Assembly (NCBI RefSeq): GCF_001431535.1
Contig: NZ_LDJK01000004.1
Span: 1 to 47,424, forward strand
Source: Stenotrophomonas chelatiphaga
Lineage (GTDB): Bacteria > Pseudomonadota > Gammaproteobacteria > Xanthomonadales > Xanthomonadaceae
Reading direction: 5' to 3'
DNA: 47,424 nucleotides
Shown here: piece by piece, positions 17,282 through 25,634 of the stretch
Position numbering within the stretch: the first letter of the stretch is position 1
Layout: the number at the start of each line of letters is the position of its first letter
Position numbers and translations under genes: made by a program
Notes under the pieces: generated by a model
The model's database searches: none
Seen by the model: only the letters and a program-made list of their open reading frames with translations
What the model was told of the DNA's origin: nothing

Positions 17282-18331
17282 TCAACGGCCGGATGGCGTG
17301 TGGGTTTGGGTCCTGCGGGAAACACTCTTGCTTGAATCACGCACGATCAGCTTCGGCACAAGCGTCTGCTTGTCACCCGCGCTTTCCGCGCTTTTTGAAT
17401 CCATCAACTGCATCAGGCGCGTCATCGCCATGTCACCGAGCTCGGCGATACTCACCTGCATCGTCGTCAACGACGGGTGAACGAAACGGGCCAGCGGAAT
17501 GTCATCGAAACCGGCCAGCGCCACGTCATCGGGCACCTTCAGGCCTGCCTGCGCGAACGCATACAGGCAGCCCAGCGCCATCATGTCGTTGGCCGCGAAT
17601 ACCGCATCGGGCAGCGTTCCGGCTGCCAGCAACTCCTGACCGGCACGGTGGCCGGAAGCTTCGTCGAAATCGCCGGGCAGCTCGATGCCCTGCGCATCAC
17701 TGCCAAAGGCAGCCAGCGCATCGCGGAAGCCCCGCAGGCGTTCGCGTGCATCGTAGTTGGAGTCCGGGCCTGAAATGAAGGCAATGCGGCGGTGGCCGAC
17801 GTCGAGCAGGTGGCGGGTCATCGCCACGGCGCCGGCGTGGTCATCGATGCTCAACACAGGATGATCCTGGTCGGGCAGGTAGGTATTGATCAGCACCGTG
17901 GGCAGCGACTGCGGCAGGTTGTCGGTCAGGAAACCCGGGCTTTCCGCATACGGGGACAGCACCAGCAGGCCATCGACGCGGCCGCGCATGGCACGCAGGG
18001 CCGCGCCCTGCTGTTCCTGGTCGCCGTGGTAACTGGACACCAGCAGGTGCTGGCGGCGGATACGGGCGATCTGGTCGATGCCGCGCATCAGTTCGGAGAA
18101 GAACTCGCCGTACAGGTCGGGCAGCACCACCCCGACGGTATTGGTGCGCCGGCTGCTCAGGCTGCGGGCGGCGGCGTGCGGGGTGTAGCGCAGGCGCGCA
18201 GCCACCTCCAGCACCAGTTGGCGAACCGGCTCGGCGACATTTTCGTGTCCATTGAGCGCGCGCGAAACCGTGGCCACGGAGACCTTGGCTTCCCGCGCAA
18301 CATCCTTGATGGTGATCGCTGCCTTGTTCAC
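17282..18331 (-). CDS. LacI-family transcriptional repressor
   Basis: A cytoplasmic repressor of 349 residues. The N-terminal helix-turn-helix and hinge are textbook LacI: ITIKDVAREAKVSVATVSRALNGHENVAEPVRQLVLEVAARLRYTPHAAARSL. A periplasmic-binding-protein-like effector domain follows (TVGVVLPDLYGEFFSELMRGID, AFISGPDS, VFAANDMMALGCLYAF, DDVALAGFDDIPLARFVHPSLTTM). I start at GTG 18331, seven bases after GGAGGG. A GTG 15 bases earlier is in frame but would place the ribosome site inside the gene. It probably controls the TonB receptor and the sugar operon. Matching operators lie before its own gene and before the operon. The effector is unknown, probably the imported sugar. Confidence 0.93.
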   Translation of the reverse strand: MNKAAITIKDVAREAKVSVATVSRALNGHENVAEPVRQLVLEVAARLRYTPHAAARSLSSRRTNTVGVVLPDLYGEFFSELMRGIDQIARIRRQHLLVSSYHGDQEQQGAALRAMRGRVDGLLVLSPYAESPGFLTDNLPQSLPTVLINTYLPDQDHPVLSIDDHAGAVAMTRHLLDVGHRRIAFISGPDSNYDARERLRGFRDALAAFGSDAQGIELPGDFDEASGHRAGQELLAAGTLPDAVFAANDMMALGCLYAFAQAGLKVPDDVALAGFDDIPLARFVHPSLTTMQVSIAELGDMAMTRLMQLMDSKSAESAGDKQTLVPKLIVRDSSKSVSRRTQTHTPSGR

Positions 18332-18373
18332 AAAGTCGCCCTCCACGACTCCAGCCCTACGGCTTGGCGCGGA

Positions 18374-18404
18374 ATGTAAGCGTTTCCAATGTCCGATGTA
18401 AACA
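18374..18404 (-). promoter_or_regulatory. Promoter and operator of the LacI-type gene
   Basis: On the minus strand TTTACA (18397-18402) and TTACAT (18374-18379) are spaced by exactly 17 bases. The -10 overlaps the palindrome TGGAAACGCTTACA (18375-18388), and the -35 overlaps a half site GTGTTTACA. This suggests autoregulation. The -10 match is poor, so the promoter is tentative. Confidence 0.5.
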
Positions 18405-18426
18405 CTTCGTTAGTCCTATAGGTCGT

Positions 18427-18461
18427 GGGGCGTCCGCCCGCTGTCCACCGCGGGACGCCCC
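18427..18461 (-). terminator. Hairpin after bolA, possible terminator
   Basis: GGGGCGTCC (18427-18435) pairs with GGACGCCCC (18453-18461). It lies just after the bolA stop codon on the minus strand. There is no T run, so intrinsic termination is doubtful and it may simply mark the mRNA end. Confidence 0.3.
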
Positions 18462-18493
18462 GGGGACGTCACAGGACAGCAAGGGACACCGGA

Positions 18494-18772
18494 TCAGCCA
18501 GCCTCGACCGGGGTCTGCGCACGTATGGAAAGCGCGTGGATATCGGTCTGCATCATGTCGCCAAGTGCAGCGTACACGGCGCGATGTCGTGCAATCTGCC
18601 CCATTCCGGCGAAGTGCTCGCTGACCACGTGGACGTTGAAATGACCGCGCCCGTCACGCGCCCCGGCATGGCCGGCATGACGGTGACTGTCGTCTTCAAC
18701 ATGCAGGTGCACGGGACCCAGTGATTGCTGCAACGCATCACGGATTCGCTCCATCCGCTCGGCGTTGCTCAC
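18494..18772 (-). CDS. bolA: BolA family protein
   Basis: A small protein of 92 residues with the BolA fold: [29 protein letters not shown], then [12 protein letters not shown] and [28 protein letters not shown]. BolA proteins bind monothiol glutaredoxins through a shared iron-sulfur cluster and also affect envelope and stress gene expression. The H-F-V and RHR motifs of BolA/IbaG are present. GTG 18772 overlaps the stop of the YCII gene as GTGA, which supports this start. An ATG seven codons in is an alternative. The ribosomal context is co-translation with the YCII gene upstream. Confidence 0.88.
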   Translation of the reverse strand: MSNAERMERIRDALQQSLGPVHLHVEDDSHRHAGHAGARDGRGHFNVHVVSEHFAGMGQIARHRAVYAALGDMMQTDIHALSIRAQTPVEAG

Positions 18773-19068
18773 GGCAGGACCTTGCGGAACGGGCGGACCT
18801 CGGTGCGCACGTAGACGCCGGCTGCCACGTAGGGGTCGGCGTCGGCCCATTCGCGGGCGGCGGCCAGCGAATCGAACGCGGCGATCACCACGCTGCCGCT
18901 GAAGCCGGCCGGACCCGGGTCCTCGCTGTCGATCGCCGGGCACGGACCGGCCAGCAGCAACCTGCCCTGCTCCTGCAGGGCCTGCAGCCGGGCCAGGTGG
19001 GTCGGGCGGGCGGCGATCCGGGCCGGAAGCACGTCCTGGCCGTCGTAGCCTTCAATTACGTACCACAT
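18769..19068 (-). CDS. YCII-related (YciI family) protein
   Basis: A 99-residue protein with a YCII domain: [45 protein letters not shown] and [30 protein letters not shown]. The fold is a ferredoxin-like alpha/beta barrel with conserved His and Asp, and the cellular role is unknown. The R-P-x-H and DPY positions of the family are present. ATG 19068 has AGGAGA upstream. It overlaps bolA by four bases, so the two are made together. That pairing is common in this family of bacteria but not explained. Confidence 0.88.
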   Translation of the reverse strand: MWYVIEGYDGQDVLPARIAARPTHLARLQALQEQGRLLLAGPCPAIDSEDPGPAGFSGSVVIAAFDSLAAAREWADADPYVAAGVYVRTEVRPFRKVLP

Positions 19069-19437
19069 CGATTGTCTCCTGTTGTCCTGCGGGAACTGGC
19101 GCTGATTCTAGCGGCTGCCTGACCACGCGCTGTGCCTGACTGGACACCGCGATTGCAAAGCCGTAACCTGTTTGCATTGCACGTGACTGGACGCAGCGTC
19201 CCGTCGGTCCCATGGCCCCGCAGGCCACCGATGATCGAACCGCTGCCCCCGACCAGACCGCGTAGACGACCTCCCCGTAGTTTCGTCGCTGCCGCCAGTG
19301 CGGTGCGTCCTGCTTTATTGATGTGTGGAATCGCGCCGATTCCGGCGTGTCCTGGTTTCCGCCATGGCCTGTCAGGCAGTTGCCTGGAGGCAATGGCCGG
19401 CACCGCGACCGGTCCGTTGCAATCCTGATGTCCTTTG
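19069..19437. other. Divergent intergenic region between the YCII gene and scpA
   Basis: No supported gene lies in these 369 bases. On the minus strand TAGAAT (19105-19110) is a plausible -10 for the YCII-bolA pair, 36 bases before its ATG, though no -35 is visible. No clear promoter for scpA was found, and its ribosome-binding site is weak. Confidence 0.4.
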
Positions 19438-20343
19438 ATGACCTCTGAAACCGCGCTAGACGCGACCCCGTCAATCCGGCCGCCCACCCCACAGCAGCAG
19501 GAAATGCCGCTGGCCGTGGTGCATGGGCAACCGGTCCTGCAGATACCGCAGGACCTGTACATCCCGCCGGATGCACTGGAAGTCATCCTGGATGCATTCG
19601 AAGGGCCGCTGGACCTGCTGCTGTACCTGATCCGCCGCCAGAACCTGGATGTGCTGGACATCCCCGTCGCCGAGATCACCCGGCAGTACGTGGAATACAT
19701 CACGGTGATGCGCGAGCTGCGTTTCGAGCTCGCCGCCGAATACCTGGTGATGGCCGCGATCCTGGCCGAAGTGAAGTCGCGGATGCTGCTGCCGCGGCCT
19801 GTCAGCGAGGACGGTGAGGAAGCCGATCCGCGCGCCGAACTGGTCCGCCGGCTGCAGGAGTACGAACGTTTCAAGCAGGCCGCCGAGGATATCGACGCCC
19901 TGCCCCGGCAGGACCGCGACACCACCGTGGTGCATGCCTTCGTCCCCGACCGCGCGGCGATCCGCCTGCCGCCGCCGGTGGAACTGAAGGAAATGCTGGT
20001 GGCCCTGCACGACGTGCTCAAGCGCGCCGAGCTGTTCACCGGGCACGCGATCAAGCGCGAAGCCCTGAGTGTGCGCCAGCGCATGGGCGACCTGCTGGGC
20101 CGCATGGAAGAAGGCGTGTTCTACCGTTTCGAATCGCTGTTCACCGCCGAAGAAGGGAAGCTCGGCGTGCTGGTCACCTTCCTGGCCATGCTGGAACTGG
20201 CCAAGGAGCAGCTGCTGGATATCGTGCAGGAAGCCCCGCTGGCGGCGATCTACGTCAAGTCGCTGGCGGCGGGAAACACCAATGAGCCGCTGTCTTTCAG
20301 CAGCGAATTCGATGACAACGACGCAGCCAACCCGAACGAGTGA
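19438..20343 (+). CDS. scpA: Segregation and condensation protein A
   Basis: ScpA is the kleisin of the Smc-ScpAB condensin complex that organises and separates chromosomes. The 301-residue protein has the kleisin N domain with FEGPLDLLLYLIRRQNLDVLDIPVAEITRQYVEYI (about residues 55-90) and LAAEYLVMAAILAEVKSRMLLPR. A C-terminal winged-helix region (SVRQRMGDLLGRM, FESLFTAEEGKLGVLVTFLAMLELAKEQLLDIVQ) follows. The first 45 residues are a variable Gln/Pro-rich leader. ATG 19438 is preferred, and a TTG lies immediately before it in frame. scpB follows after 13 bases. No smc gene is in the window. Confidence 0.95.
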   Translation: MTSETALDATPSIRPPTPQQQEMPLAVVHGQPVLQIPQDLYIPPDALEVILDAFEGPLDLLLYLIRRQNLDVLDIPVAEITRQYVEYITVMRELRFELAAEYLVMAAILAEVKSRMLLPRPVSEDGEEADPRAELVRRLQEYERFKQAAEDIDALPRQDRDTTVVHAFVPDRAAIRLPPPVELKEMLVALHDVLKRAELFTGHAIKREALSVRQRMGDLLGRMEEGVFYRFESLFTAEEGKLGVLVTFLAMLELAKEQLLDIVQEAPLAAIYVKSLAAGNTNEPLSFSSEFDDNDAANPNE

Positions 20344-20356
20344 GCGCGAATTGCCG

Positions 20357-21265
20357 ATGGATCAACCGCTGATCAACCGAATCGTCGAAGGCGCGCTGCT
20401 GGCATCGCCGCAGCCGCTGACCCTGGTGCAGCTCAAGGAGCTGTTCCCGGAAGACGAGCCGGCGCCGGCAGGCAGCGTGGAACGCGCACTGGAAACCCTG
20501 CGCGAGGCCTGCGGCGAGCGAGGCGTGGAACTGGTGGAGGTGGCCTCCGGCTTCCGTTACCAGGTCACCGCCGAAGTCCATGGGCATATCAGCCGGCTGT
20601 GGACCGAGCGCAAGACGCGCTACACCCGCGCCACGCTGGAAACGCTGGCGCTGATCGCCTACCGGCAGCCGATCACCCGTGGCGAGATCGAACAGGTCCG
20701 TGGCGTTGCGGTGAGCAGCAACATCATCCAGGCGCTGGAAGAACGTGAGTGGATCCGGGTGATCGGCCACCGCGATGTGCCTGGCAGGCCGGCGCTGTTC
20801 GGCACCACCAAGGGTTTCCTGGATTATTTCGGCCTCAAGCGCCTGGATGAACTCCCGCCGCTGTCCGAGCTGAAAGACCTGGCCGAACTGGAACCGCAGC
20901 TGCCGCTGGGGCCGGATGGCCAGCCCGATGCACCGCTGCCGGCCGCGGCCGCCAGCCCGGGCGCAGCCGCCAATGATGACGATGCCCCCGCCCCCGGCGG
21001 CACCGACGAAGAAGGCATCCCGGCCGCCGCAGGCGCCGATGCCGGACCCCTACCCCCTGCCGCGCCCGTCGCGGCAGACCCTGATGAGCAAGCACCTTCG
21101 CCCAGCGACAACGGGCACCCCGACACCGCGCCGGGCACGCGCGCGGCGCCAGTGAACGAGAGCGAAGACAACGCCGTCGCGAAGACGACCGTGGCTGTTG
21201 ACCTAGCCGATTCCGAACCAGAGGCCGACGATGAAACGTCGGCCGGAGCCAAAGTTAATGAGTGA
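20357..21265 (+). CDS. scpB: Segregation and condensation protein B
   Basis: ScpB dimerises and binds ScpA in the bacterial condensin complex. It has 302 residues. The first 185 or so form the two winged-helix domains: RIVEGALLASPQPLTLVQLKELF, then TRATLETLALIAYRQPITRGEIEQVRGVAVSSNIIQALEEREWIRVIGHRDVPGRPALFGTTKGFLDYFGLKRLDELPPL. The remaining 115 residues are an acidic, Ala/Pro/Asp-rich tail that is not part of the core fold. ATG 20357 (MDQPLINRIVEG) matches family starts, and a TTG six bases earlier is possible. The stop overlaps the rluB start by eight bases. Confidence 0.94.
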   Translation: MDQPLINRIVEGALLASPQPLTLVQLKELFPEDEPAPAGSVERALETLREACGERGVELVEVASGFRYQVTAEVHGHISRLWTERKTRYTRATLETLALIAYRQPITRGEIEQVRGVAVSSNIIQALEEREWIRVIGHRDVPGRPALFGTTKGFLDYFGLKRLDELPPLSELKDLAELEPQLPLGPDGQPDAPLPAAAASPGAAANDDDAPAPGGTDEEGIPAAAGADAGPLPPAAPVAADPDEQAPSPSDNGHPDTAPGTRAAPVNESEDNAVAKTTVAVDLADSEPEADDETSAGAKVNE

Positions 21266-22970
21266 TACCCCCCGCAAGCTGTCGTTGAACAAGCTGTCGC
21301 TGAAGCGCGAAGCCACCTCCGAACAGTTCAAGCTGGAAGAACGCCTGCATAAGGTGCTGGCACAGGCCGGCCTCGGTTCGCGCCGTGCGCTGGAGCAGCG
21401 CATCGCCGAGGGCCTGGTCAAGGTCAACGGTGAAGTCGCGCAGACCGGCATGTCGGTCCGCAGCGGCGACCGCATCGAGCTGGATGGCCGCGGCTTCGTC
21501 GCCACCGCCCTGGCCGAGCCCTCGCGCGTGCTGGTCTACAACAAGCCGGAAGGCGAAGTGACCACCCGCGAAGATCCCGAAGGCCGCCCGACCGTGTTCG
21601 AGTCGCTGCCGGCGCTGAAGGGCGCCCGCTGGATCGCCATCGGCCGCCTGGACATCAACACCACCGGCCTGCTGCTGGCCACCACCGACGGTGAACTCGC
21701 CAACGCGATGATGCACCCGTCCTTCGAAGTCGAGCGCGAGTACGTGGTGCGCGTGCGCGCCCCGGAAGGCCAGGAAAAGGTCGACGACAACACCATCCTG
21801 CGCCTGCAGCGGGGCGTCGCGCTGGAAGACGGCCCGGCCAAGTTCGATGAAGTCGAGCGCATCGGCGGCACCGACTCGCACGACTGGTTCCGCGTGGTGG
21901 TCAAGGAAGGTCGCAACCGCGAAGTCCGCCGCCTGTGGGAATCGCAGGGCTGCCAGGTCAGCCGCCTGAAGCGTACCCGCTACGGCACCGTGAGCCTGCC
22001 GCGCGAACTGACCCGTGGCCATTCGGTGGAACTGCCGACCGCCCAGGTCGAAGCGCTGCGCGCCAAGTTGAACCTGGAAGAAGGCGCACCGTCCGCGCTG
22101 ACCCTGCAGCCGGTGATCGGCCAGCGCCGCGCGGCCAAGACCACCGTGCGCATGGGCCGCGAAGGCGGCCGGGGCACGGCCTACGTCAACGGCCACAACA
22201 CCGCCGATGAAGGTCGCGAGCTGCGTCGCTTCGACAACGTCCGCGAAGAGCGCGGTCGTGGTCGCGGTGGCAAGGGCGGCGGTGGCTTCAAGGGCGGCCT
22301 GACGGTCAGCGGTGAAGCCGCGGCCAAGCAGTCGCAGCGTCCGTTCAAGGCGCGCCCGCAGAAGAATGACCGTGGCCTGCCGGAAGGCAATCCGGCGGCA
22401 TTCCGCAGCTGGTATGTGCCGGACGGCGTCAGCACCGGCCCGAGCGGTCACCGCAACGCCGGTCCCGGCGCAGCGCGCGGCCCGGGTGCCCGTGGTCCCG
22501 GCGGCCCCGGTGCCCGTGGTCCGGGTGGTCCGGGTGCGCGCGGTCCCGGTGCACGCGGTCCGGGCCAGGGCGGTGGTTACGGCCAGGGCCAGGGTGAAGG
22601 CGGTCGTGGCGGTTACGCCAAGCCGAAGTCGCCGGGTGCCGGTGGCAATCGCGGTGGCCAGGGCCAGGGCGGCCAGGGCAACAAGCATCCGTATGGTCAC
22701 CCGGGCAACGCACCGTCGTTCCCGTCCGACCATGCCAACCCGGGCTTCAGCCCGTACGGCAGCACCCCCCGTCCGGCCAGCGGCAATCGCGGCCCGGGTG
22801 GCAATCGTTCGGCCGGTGGCCCGGGCGGCAACCGCGGTCCGGGTGGTCCCGGTGGCAACCGTGGCCCCGGCGGCCCGGGCGGCAACCGTGGCCCGGGTGG
22901 CCCCGGTGGCAACCGTGGCCCGGGCGGTCCGGGTGGCAACCGCGGTCGCGGTGGCCCGCGCGGCGGCTGA
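21258..22970 (+). CDS. rluB: 23S rRNA pseudouridine synthase RluB with glycine/arginine-rich tail
   Basis: RluB makes pseudouridine 2605 (E. coli numbering) in 23S rRNA. The 570-residue protein has an S4 domain ([30 protein letters not shown], about 29-58). Its RsuA/RluB catalytic domain has [11 protein letters not shown] and [12 protein letters not shown], with catalytic Asp132, and ends near residue 270. About 300 residues follow with low-complexity Gly, Arg, Asn and Pro, including repeated GGPGGNRGP units. E. coli RluB, about 290 residues long, has only a short tail. Such RGG-like tails often bind RNA, which is an inference here. ATG 21258 overlaps the scpB stop, and GGAG lies upstream. 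It is the last gene of scpA-scpB-rluB. Confidence 0.94.
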   Translation: MSDTPRKLSLNKLSLKREATSEQFKLEERLHKVLAQAGLGSRRALEQRIAEGLVKVNGEVAQTGMSVRSGDRIELDGRGFVATALAEPSRVLVYNKPEGEVTTREDPEGRPTVFESLPALKGARWIAIGRLDINTTGLLLATTDGELANAMMHPSFEVEREYVVRVRAPEGQEKVDDNTILRLQRGVALEDGPAKFDEVERIGGTDSHDWFRVVVKEGRNREVRRLWESQGCQVSRLKRTRYGTVSLPRELTRGHSVELPTAQVEALRAKLNLEEGAPSALTLQPVIGQRRAAKTTVRMGREGGRGTAYVNGHNTADEGRELRRFDNVREERGRGRGGKGGGGFKGGLTVSGEAAAKQSQRPFKARPQKNDRGLPEGNPAAFRSWYVPDGVSTGPSGHRNAGPGAARGPGARGPGGPGARGPGGPGARGPGARGPGQGGGYGQGQGEGGRGGYAKPKSPGAGGNRGGQGQGGQGNKHPYGHPGNAPSFPSDHANPGFSPYGSTPRPASGNRGPGGNRSAGGPGGNRGPGGPGGNRGPGGPGGNRGPGGPGGNRGPGGPGGNRGRGGPRGG

Positions 22971-22989
22971 TTCCCTCGCGTGATGCAGC

Positions 22990-23017
22990 AAAAAACCCGG
23001 CTTCGGCCGGGTTTTTT
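22990..23017 (+). terminator. Rho-independent terminator of rluB
   Basis: A stem of A-rich arm plus CCCGGC, TTCG loop and GCCGGG followed by T6 (arms 22990-23001 and 23006-23017). The A run on the left means it could also work leftward for the convergent gene at 23098. Confidence 0.93.
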
Positions 23018-23046
23018 ATTGGATAGGGCGCCGACCTGGATTATCG

Positions 23047-23092
23047 GTGGGTGACGACCGTTGGTCGTCACCCACCCAGCGGCCGTCACTAC
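23047..23092. repeat. REP palindromes between convergent genes
   Basis: GTGG, then the perfect palindrome GTGACGACC-GTT-GGTCGTCAC, then CCAC (23047-23075). A truncated copy CCAGCGGCCGTCACTAC (23076-23092) follows. It is the same family as at 5031 and 25635. Confidence 0.75.
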
Positions 23093-23097
23093 CGCCC

Positions 23098-23535
23098 TCA
23101 GCGCCGTTCGATCGTGAACGCCGTGCCGTCGATCCCCAGGTCCCAGCCCTTGCCGGTGCCGGCCAGCGCCAGCGAGATATCACCCTTGGTCATCGCCACC
23201 GCACCGCTGGAGCGGACTGCGCCGGCATGCGCGCTGACCGCCGCATACGTGCCGAACAGGTCATCGGGGGAGTAAGCGCCGCTGAAACGGCCCGTGCCAT
23301 CGACGATCTTCGACTTGCCCACGGTCAGGCCACCGCCCTTGACCTTCAGCGTGACCGGCATGCGCATGCCGTTGTCGCAGGTGATCGTCCCGGTGCCGGA
23401 GGCGGTCTTGTAGAACACCGACCAGCCGGACAGGTCATAGCGCAGGCTGCACTCGATGTTGCCGGCAGCCTGTGCGGCGGGCGCAACGAAAGCCGAAGCG
23501 AACAGCACAGCCATCAGGGAAACAGTGTTCTTCAT
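23098..23535 (-). CDS. Small secreted protein of unknown function
   Basis: The 145-residue protein has a clear signal peptide ([23 protein letters not shown], cleavage near residue 23). The mature part is about 120 residues and Gly/Ser/Thr-rich, with alternating hydrophobic residues that suggest beta strands: [45 protein letters not shown]. It has two cysteines (in ECSL and ITCDNG) that could form a disulfide. I recognise no family motif. The GC content and codon use match the neighbours, so it looks native. ATG 23535 has GGAG about ten bases upstream. It is convergent with rluB and its 3' end abuts REP elements. Confidence 0.8.
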   Translation of the reverse strand: MKNTVSLMAVLFASAFVAPAAQAAGNIECSLRYDLSGWSVFYKTASGTGTITCDNGMRMPVTLKVKGGGLTVGKSKIVDGTGRFSGAYSPDDLFGTYAAVSAHAGAVRSSGAVAMTKGDISLALAGTGKGWDLGIDGTAFTIERR

Positions 23536-23626
23536 CGTCGGGAAACTCCGGATTTCATGATGCGCCGAATCTAGCAGCGCGACGCCCCGTCAGGACAGGG
23601 GCGGTGGCCCCCATCCCGGGCGCGGT

Positions 23627-24454
23627 TCAGCCGGCGCGCGGCGGCGGATCCAGTTCGAAGCGGTCCGCGTCCAGCATCGCCGGGAAGCGCGCGCGGTGGG
23701 CAGCCAGCGCCTGCGCCGACAGCGTGGTGGTCACCACCTGCTCGACTTCGCGCACTTCCACCTGCGGCTGGCCGAGGTAATCGATGACCGCGCTGTCGCC
23801 GGCGTAGTGCAGGTCGTTGCCGTCCACGCCCACCCGGTTCACCGCCGCCACGAAACACAGGTTTTCGATCGCGCGTGCGCGCAGCAGCGTCTTCCACGCA
23901 TAGGCGCGCGCCGAAGGCCAGTTGGCGACGAAGATCTGCAGGTCGAAATCCAGCTGCCCAGCCCGCTCCACATCGAAACGGTTGCGGCAGAACACCGGGA
24001 AACGCAGGTCGTAGCAGACCTGCGGATTGATCCGCCAGCCCTTCCATTCCACGCTCAGGCGTTCATGTCCGGCGGCATAACGTTCGTGTTCGCCGCCGTA
24101 GCGGAACAGGTGGCGCTTGTCGTACTGCTGCAGGTCGCCGTCCGGGGTAGCGAACAACAGCCGGTTGTAGACCGCATCGCCTTCGCGCAGCTGCACGCTG
24201 CCGGTGACCGCGGCGCCCAGTTGAACCGCCTGCTCGACGATCCACGCCACGGTCGGGCCGTGCATGTCTTCGGCCTGGCTGATCGCCGCGTTGGAAAAGC
24301 CACTGGTGAAGGTTTCCGGCAGCACCACCAGGTCGGTCGTGCCTGCCAACGGCGCCAGCAGCGCGGCGTAATGCGCGCGGTTGCCGGCCGGATCGTGCCA
24401 GCGCGTATCGCCCTGCACCAGGCTGATGCGCAGGTCCTGCGGTGCGCCGCTCAC
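23627..24454 (-). CDS. Omega-amidase / carbon-nitrogen hydrolase (YafV type)
   Basis: A 275-residue nitrilase-superfamily amidase. The Glu-Lys-Cys triad is visible: Glu47 (LPETFTSGF), Lys113 (YDKRHLFR) and Cys147 (QVCYDLRFP). TSGF after the Glu and the KRHLF motif are features of the YafV/Nit2 branch. These enzymes hydrolyse the omega-amide of alpha-ketoglutaramate or alpha-ketosuccinamate, the products of glutamine or asparagine transamination. GTG 24454 overlaps the stop of the aminotransferase gene as GTGA, so I take it as the start. The tight coupling supports the omega-amidase reading over a general amidase. Confidence 0.88.
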   Translation of the reverse strand: MSGAPQDLRISLVQGDTRWHDPAGNRAHYAALLAPLAGTTDLVVLPETFTSGFSNAAISQAEDMHGPTVAWIVEQAVQLGAAVTGSVQLREGDAVYNRLLFATPDGDLQQYDKRHLFRYGGEHERYAAGHERLSVEWKGWRINPQVCYDLRFPVFCRNRFDVERAGQLDFDLQIFVANWPSARAYAWKTLLRARAIENLCFVAAVNRVGVDGNDLHYAGDSAVIDYLGQPQVEVREVEQVVTTTLSAQALAAHRARFPAMLDADRFELDPPPRAG

Positions 24455-25599
24455 AGCCGCTGCAACCGTTCGATGGCCGCATCCAGCGTGGCTTCGTTCT
24501 TGGCAAAGCACAGCCGCACGATGCGCTGGCCAACCGGCGGCGCCTCATAGAACGGCGACAGCGGGATCGCCGCCACGCCCTTTTCGATGGTCAGCCACTT
24601 CACGAACTCATGGTCGGGCAGGTCGCTGATCGCCGAATAATCGACCAGCTGGAAGTAGCCGCCCGGCACCGCCAGCGGCACCAGCCGGGTCTGCGCCAGC
24701 TGCTCGCGGAAACGGTCGCGCTTGGCCTGGTAGAACGCCCCCAGTTCAAGGTGATGCTGCGGCTCGTCGCGGATCATCGCGGCGAAACCGTACTGCGCCG
24801 GGCCGAAACTGGTGAAGGTGTTGTACTGGTGGACCTTGCGGAATTCCGCGCTGAGCGCGGGCGGTGCGATCGCATAGCCGATCTTCCAGCCGGTGCAGTG
24901 GTAGGTCTTGCCGAAGCTGGAAATCACGAACGCGCGTGCGCGCAGTTCCGGGTGGCGCAGCGCCGATTCGTGGCGGCGGCCGTCGTAGATGATGTGCTCG
25001 TACACCTCATCGGAGATCAGGTAGATGTCGGTGCCACGCAGCAGGTCGGCCAGCGCCTGCAGGTCGGCCTCGGCCAGCATCGCCCCGGACGGATTGTGCG
25101 GGGTGTTGACCATCAGCAGGCGCGTGCGCGGGGTGATCGCCGCGCGTACGCGGTCCCAGTCCACCGCGAAGGTCTGCGGGTCCAGCGGCACGTGCACCGC
25201 GCGCGCGCCCGCCAGGTCGATGGCCGGCTCGTAGCAGTCATACGCCGGGTCCAGCACGATCACTTCCTCGCCGGCACGCACCACGGCGTGGATGGCATTG
25301 AAGATCGCTTCGGTGGCGCCACTGGTGACGGTGATTTCGGTATCCGGATCCACCTGCGCGCCGTACAGGTCCAGCGACTTCTGCGCGATCGCCTGGCGCA
25401 GCGGCGCCACCCCGGTCATCGGCGGGTACTGGTTCAGGCCATCGGCCATCGCGGCGGTGGTGGCATCGATCAGGCGCTGCGGCGCGCTGAAATCGGGAAA
25501 GCCCTGGCCAAGGTTGACGGCGCCGTGTTCGGCGGCCAGCTGGGACATCACGGTGAAGATGGTGGTGCCCACCTTGGGCAGCTTGGTCTGCGGTTGCAT
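24451..25599 (-). CDS. PLP-dependent aminotransferase (methionine/glutamine transaminase, YbdL type)
   Basis: A 382-residue fold-type I aminotransferase. Marks are VNLGQGFPDF (about 28-37), YPPMTGVAPLRQAI, VTSGATEAIF, NTPHNPSG (about 165-172), ISDEVYEHIIYD, the PLP lysine Lys231 (SSFGKTYHCTGWKIGY) and RLCFAKNE near the end. This set is typical of YbdL and kynurenine/glutamine transaminase K enzymes, which favour methionine, glutamine and aromatic amino acids. Paired with an omega-amidase it fits methionine salvage, where 4-methylthio-2-oxobutyrate is aminated with glutamine and the amidase drives the reaction. ATG 25599 gives MQPQTKLPKVGTTIF, and its ribosome site is weak. Kynurenine aminotransferase activity is an alternative. 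Confidence 0.9.
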   Translation of the reverse strand: MQPQTKLPKVGTTIFTVMSQLAAEHGAVNLGQGFPDFSAPQRLIDATTAAMADGLNQYPPMTGVAPLRQAIAQKSLDLYGAQVDPDTEITVTSGATEAIFNAIHAVVRAGEEVIVLDPAYDCYEPAIDLAGARAVHVPLDPQTFAVDWDRVRAAITPRTRLLMVNTPHNPSGAMLAEADLQALADLLRGTDIYLISDEVYEHIIYDGRRHESALRHPELRARAFVISSFGKTYHCTGWKIGYAIAPPALSAEFRKVHQYNTFTSFGPAQYGFAAMIRDEPQHHLELGAFYQAKRDRFREQLAQTRLVPLAVPGGYFQLVDYSAISDLPDHEFVKWLTIEKGVAAIPLSPFYEAPPVGQRIVRLCFAKNEATLDAAIERLQRL

Positions 25600-25634
25600 C
25601 GGCCTGTGCGGGGTTGGAAGACAGGCATGTGAGT

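Noticed and set aside
13690..17778. A 1362-residue open frame on the plus strand
   Set aside because: It runs opposite to the GH144-like, TonB receptor and LacI-type genes, all of which are well supported. The translation has no recognisable domain.
19132..19428. A 98-codon frame between the YCII gene and scpA
   Set aside because: It has no ribosome-binding site, an Arg/Pro-rich composition and no family features.
21255..22991. A 578-residue minus-strand frame opposite rluB
   Set aside because: It is Ala/Thr/Arg repeat sequence produced by reading the rluB Gly/Arg tail backwards.
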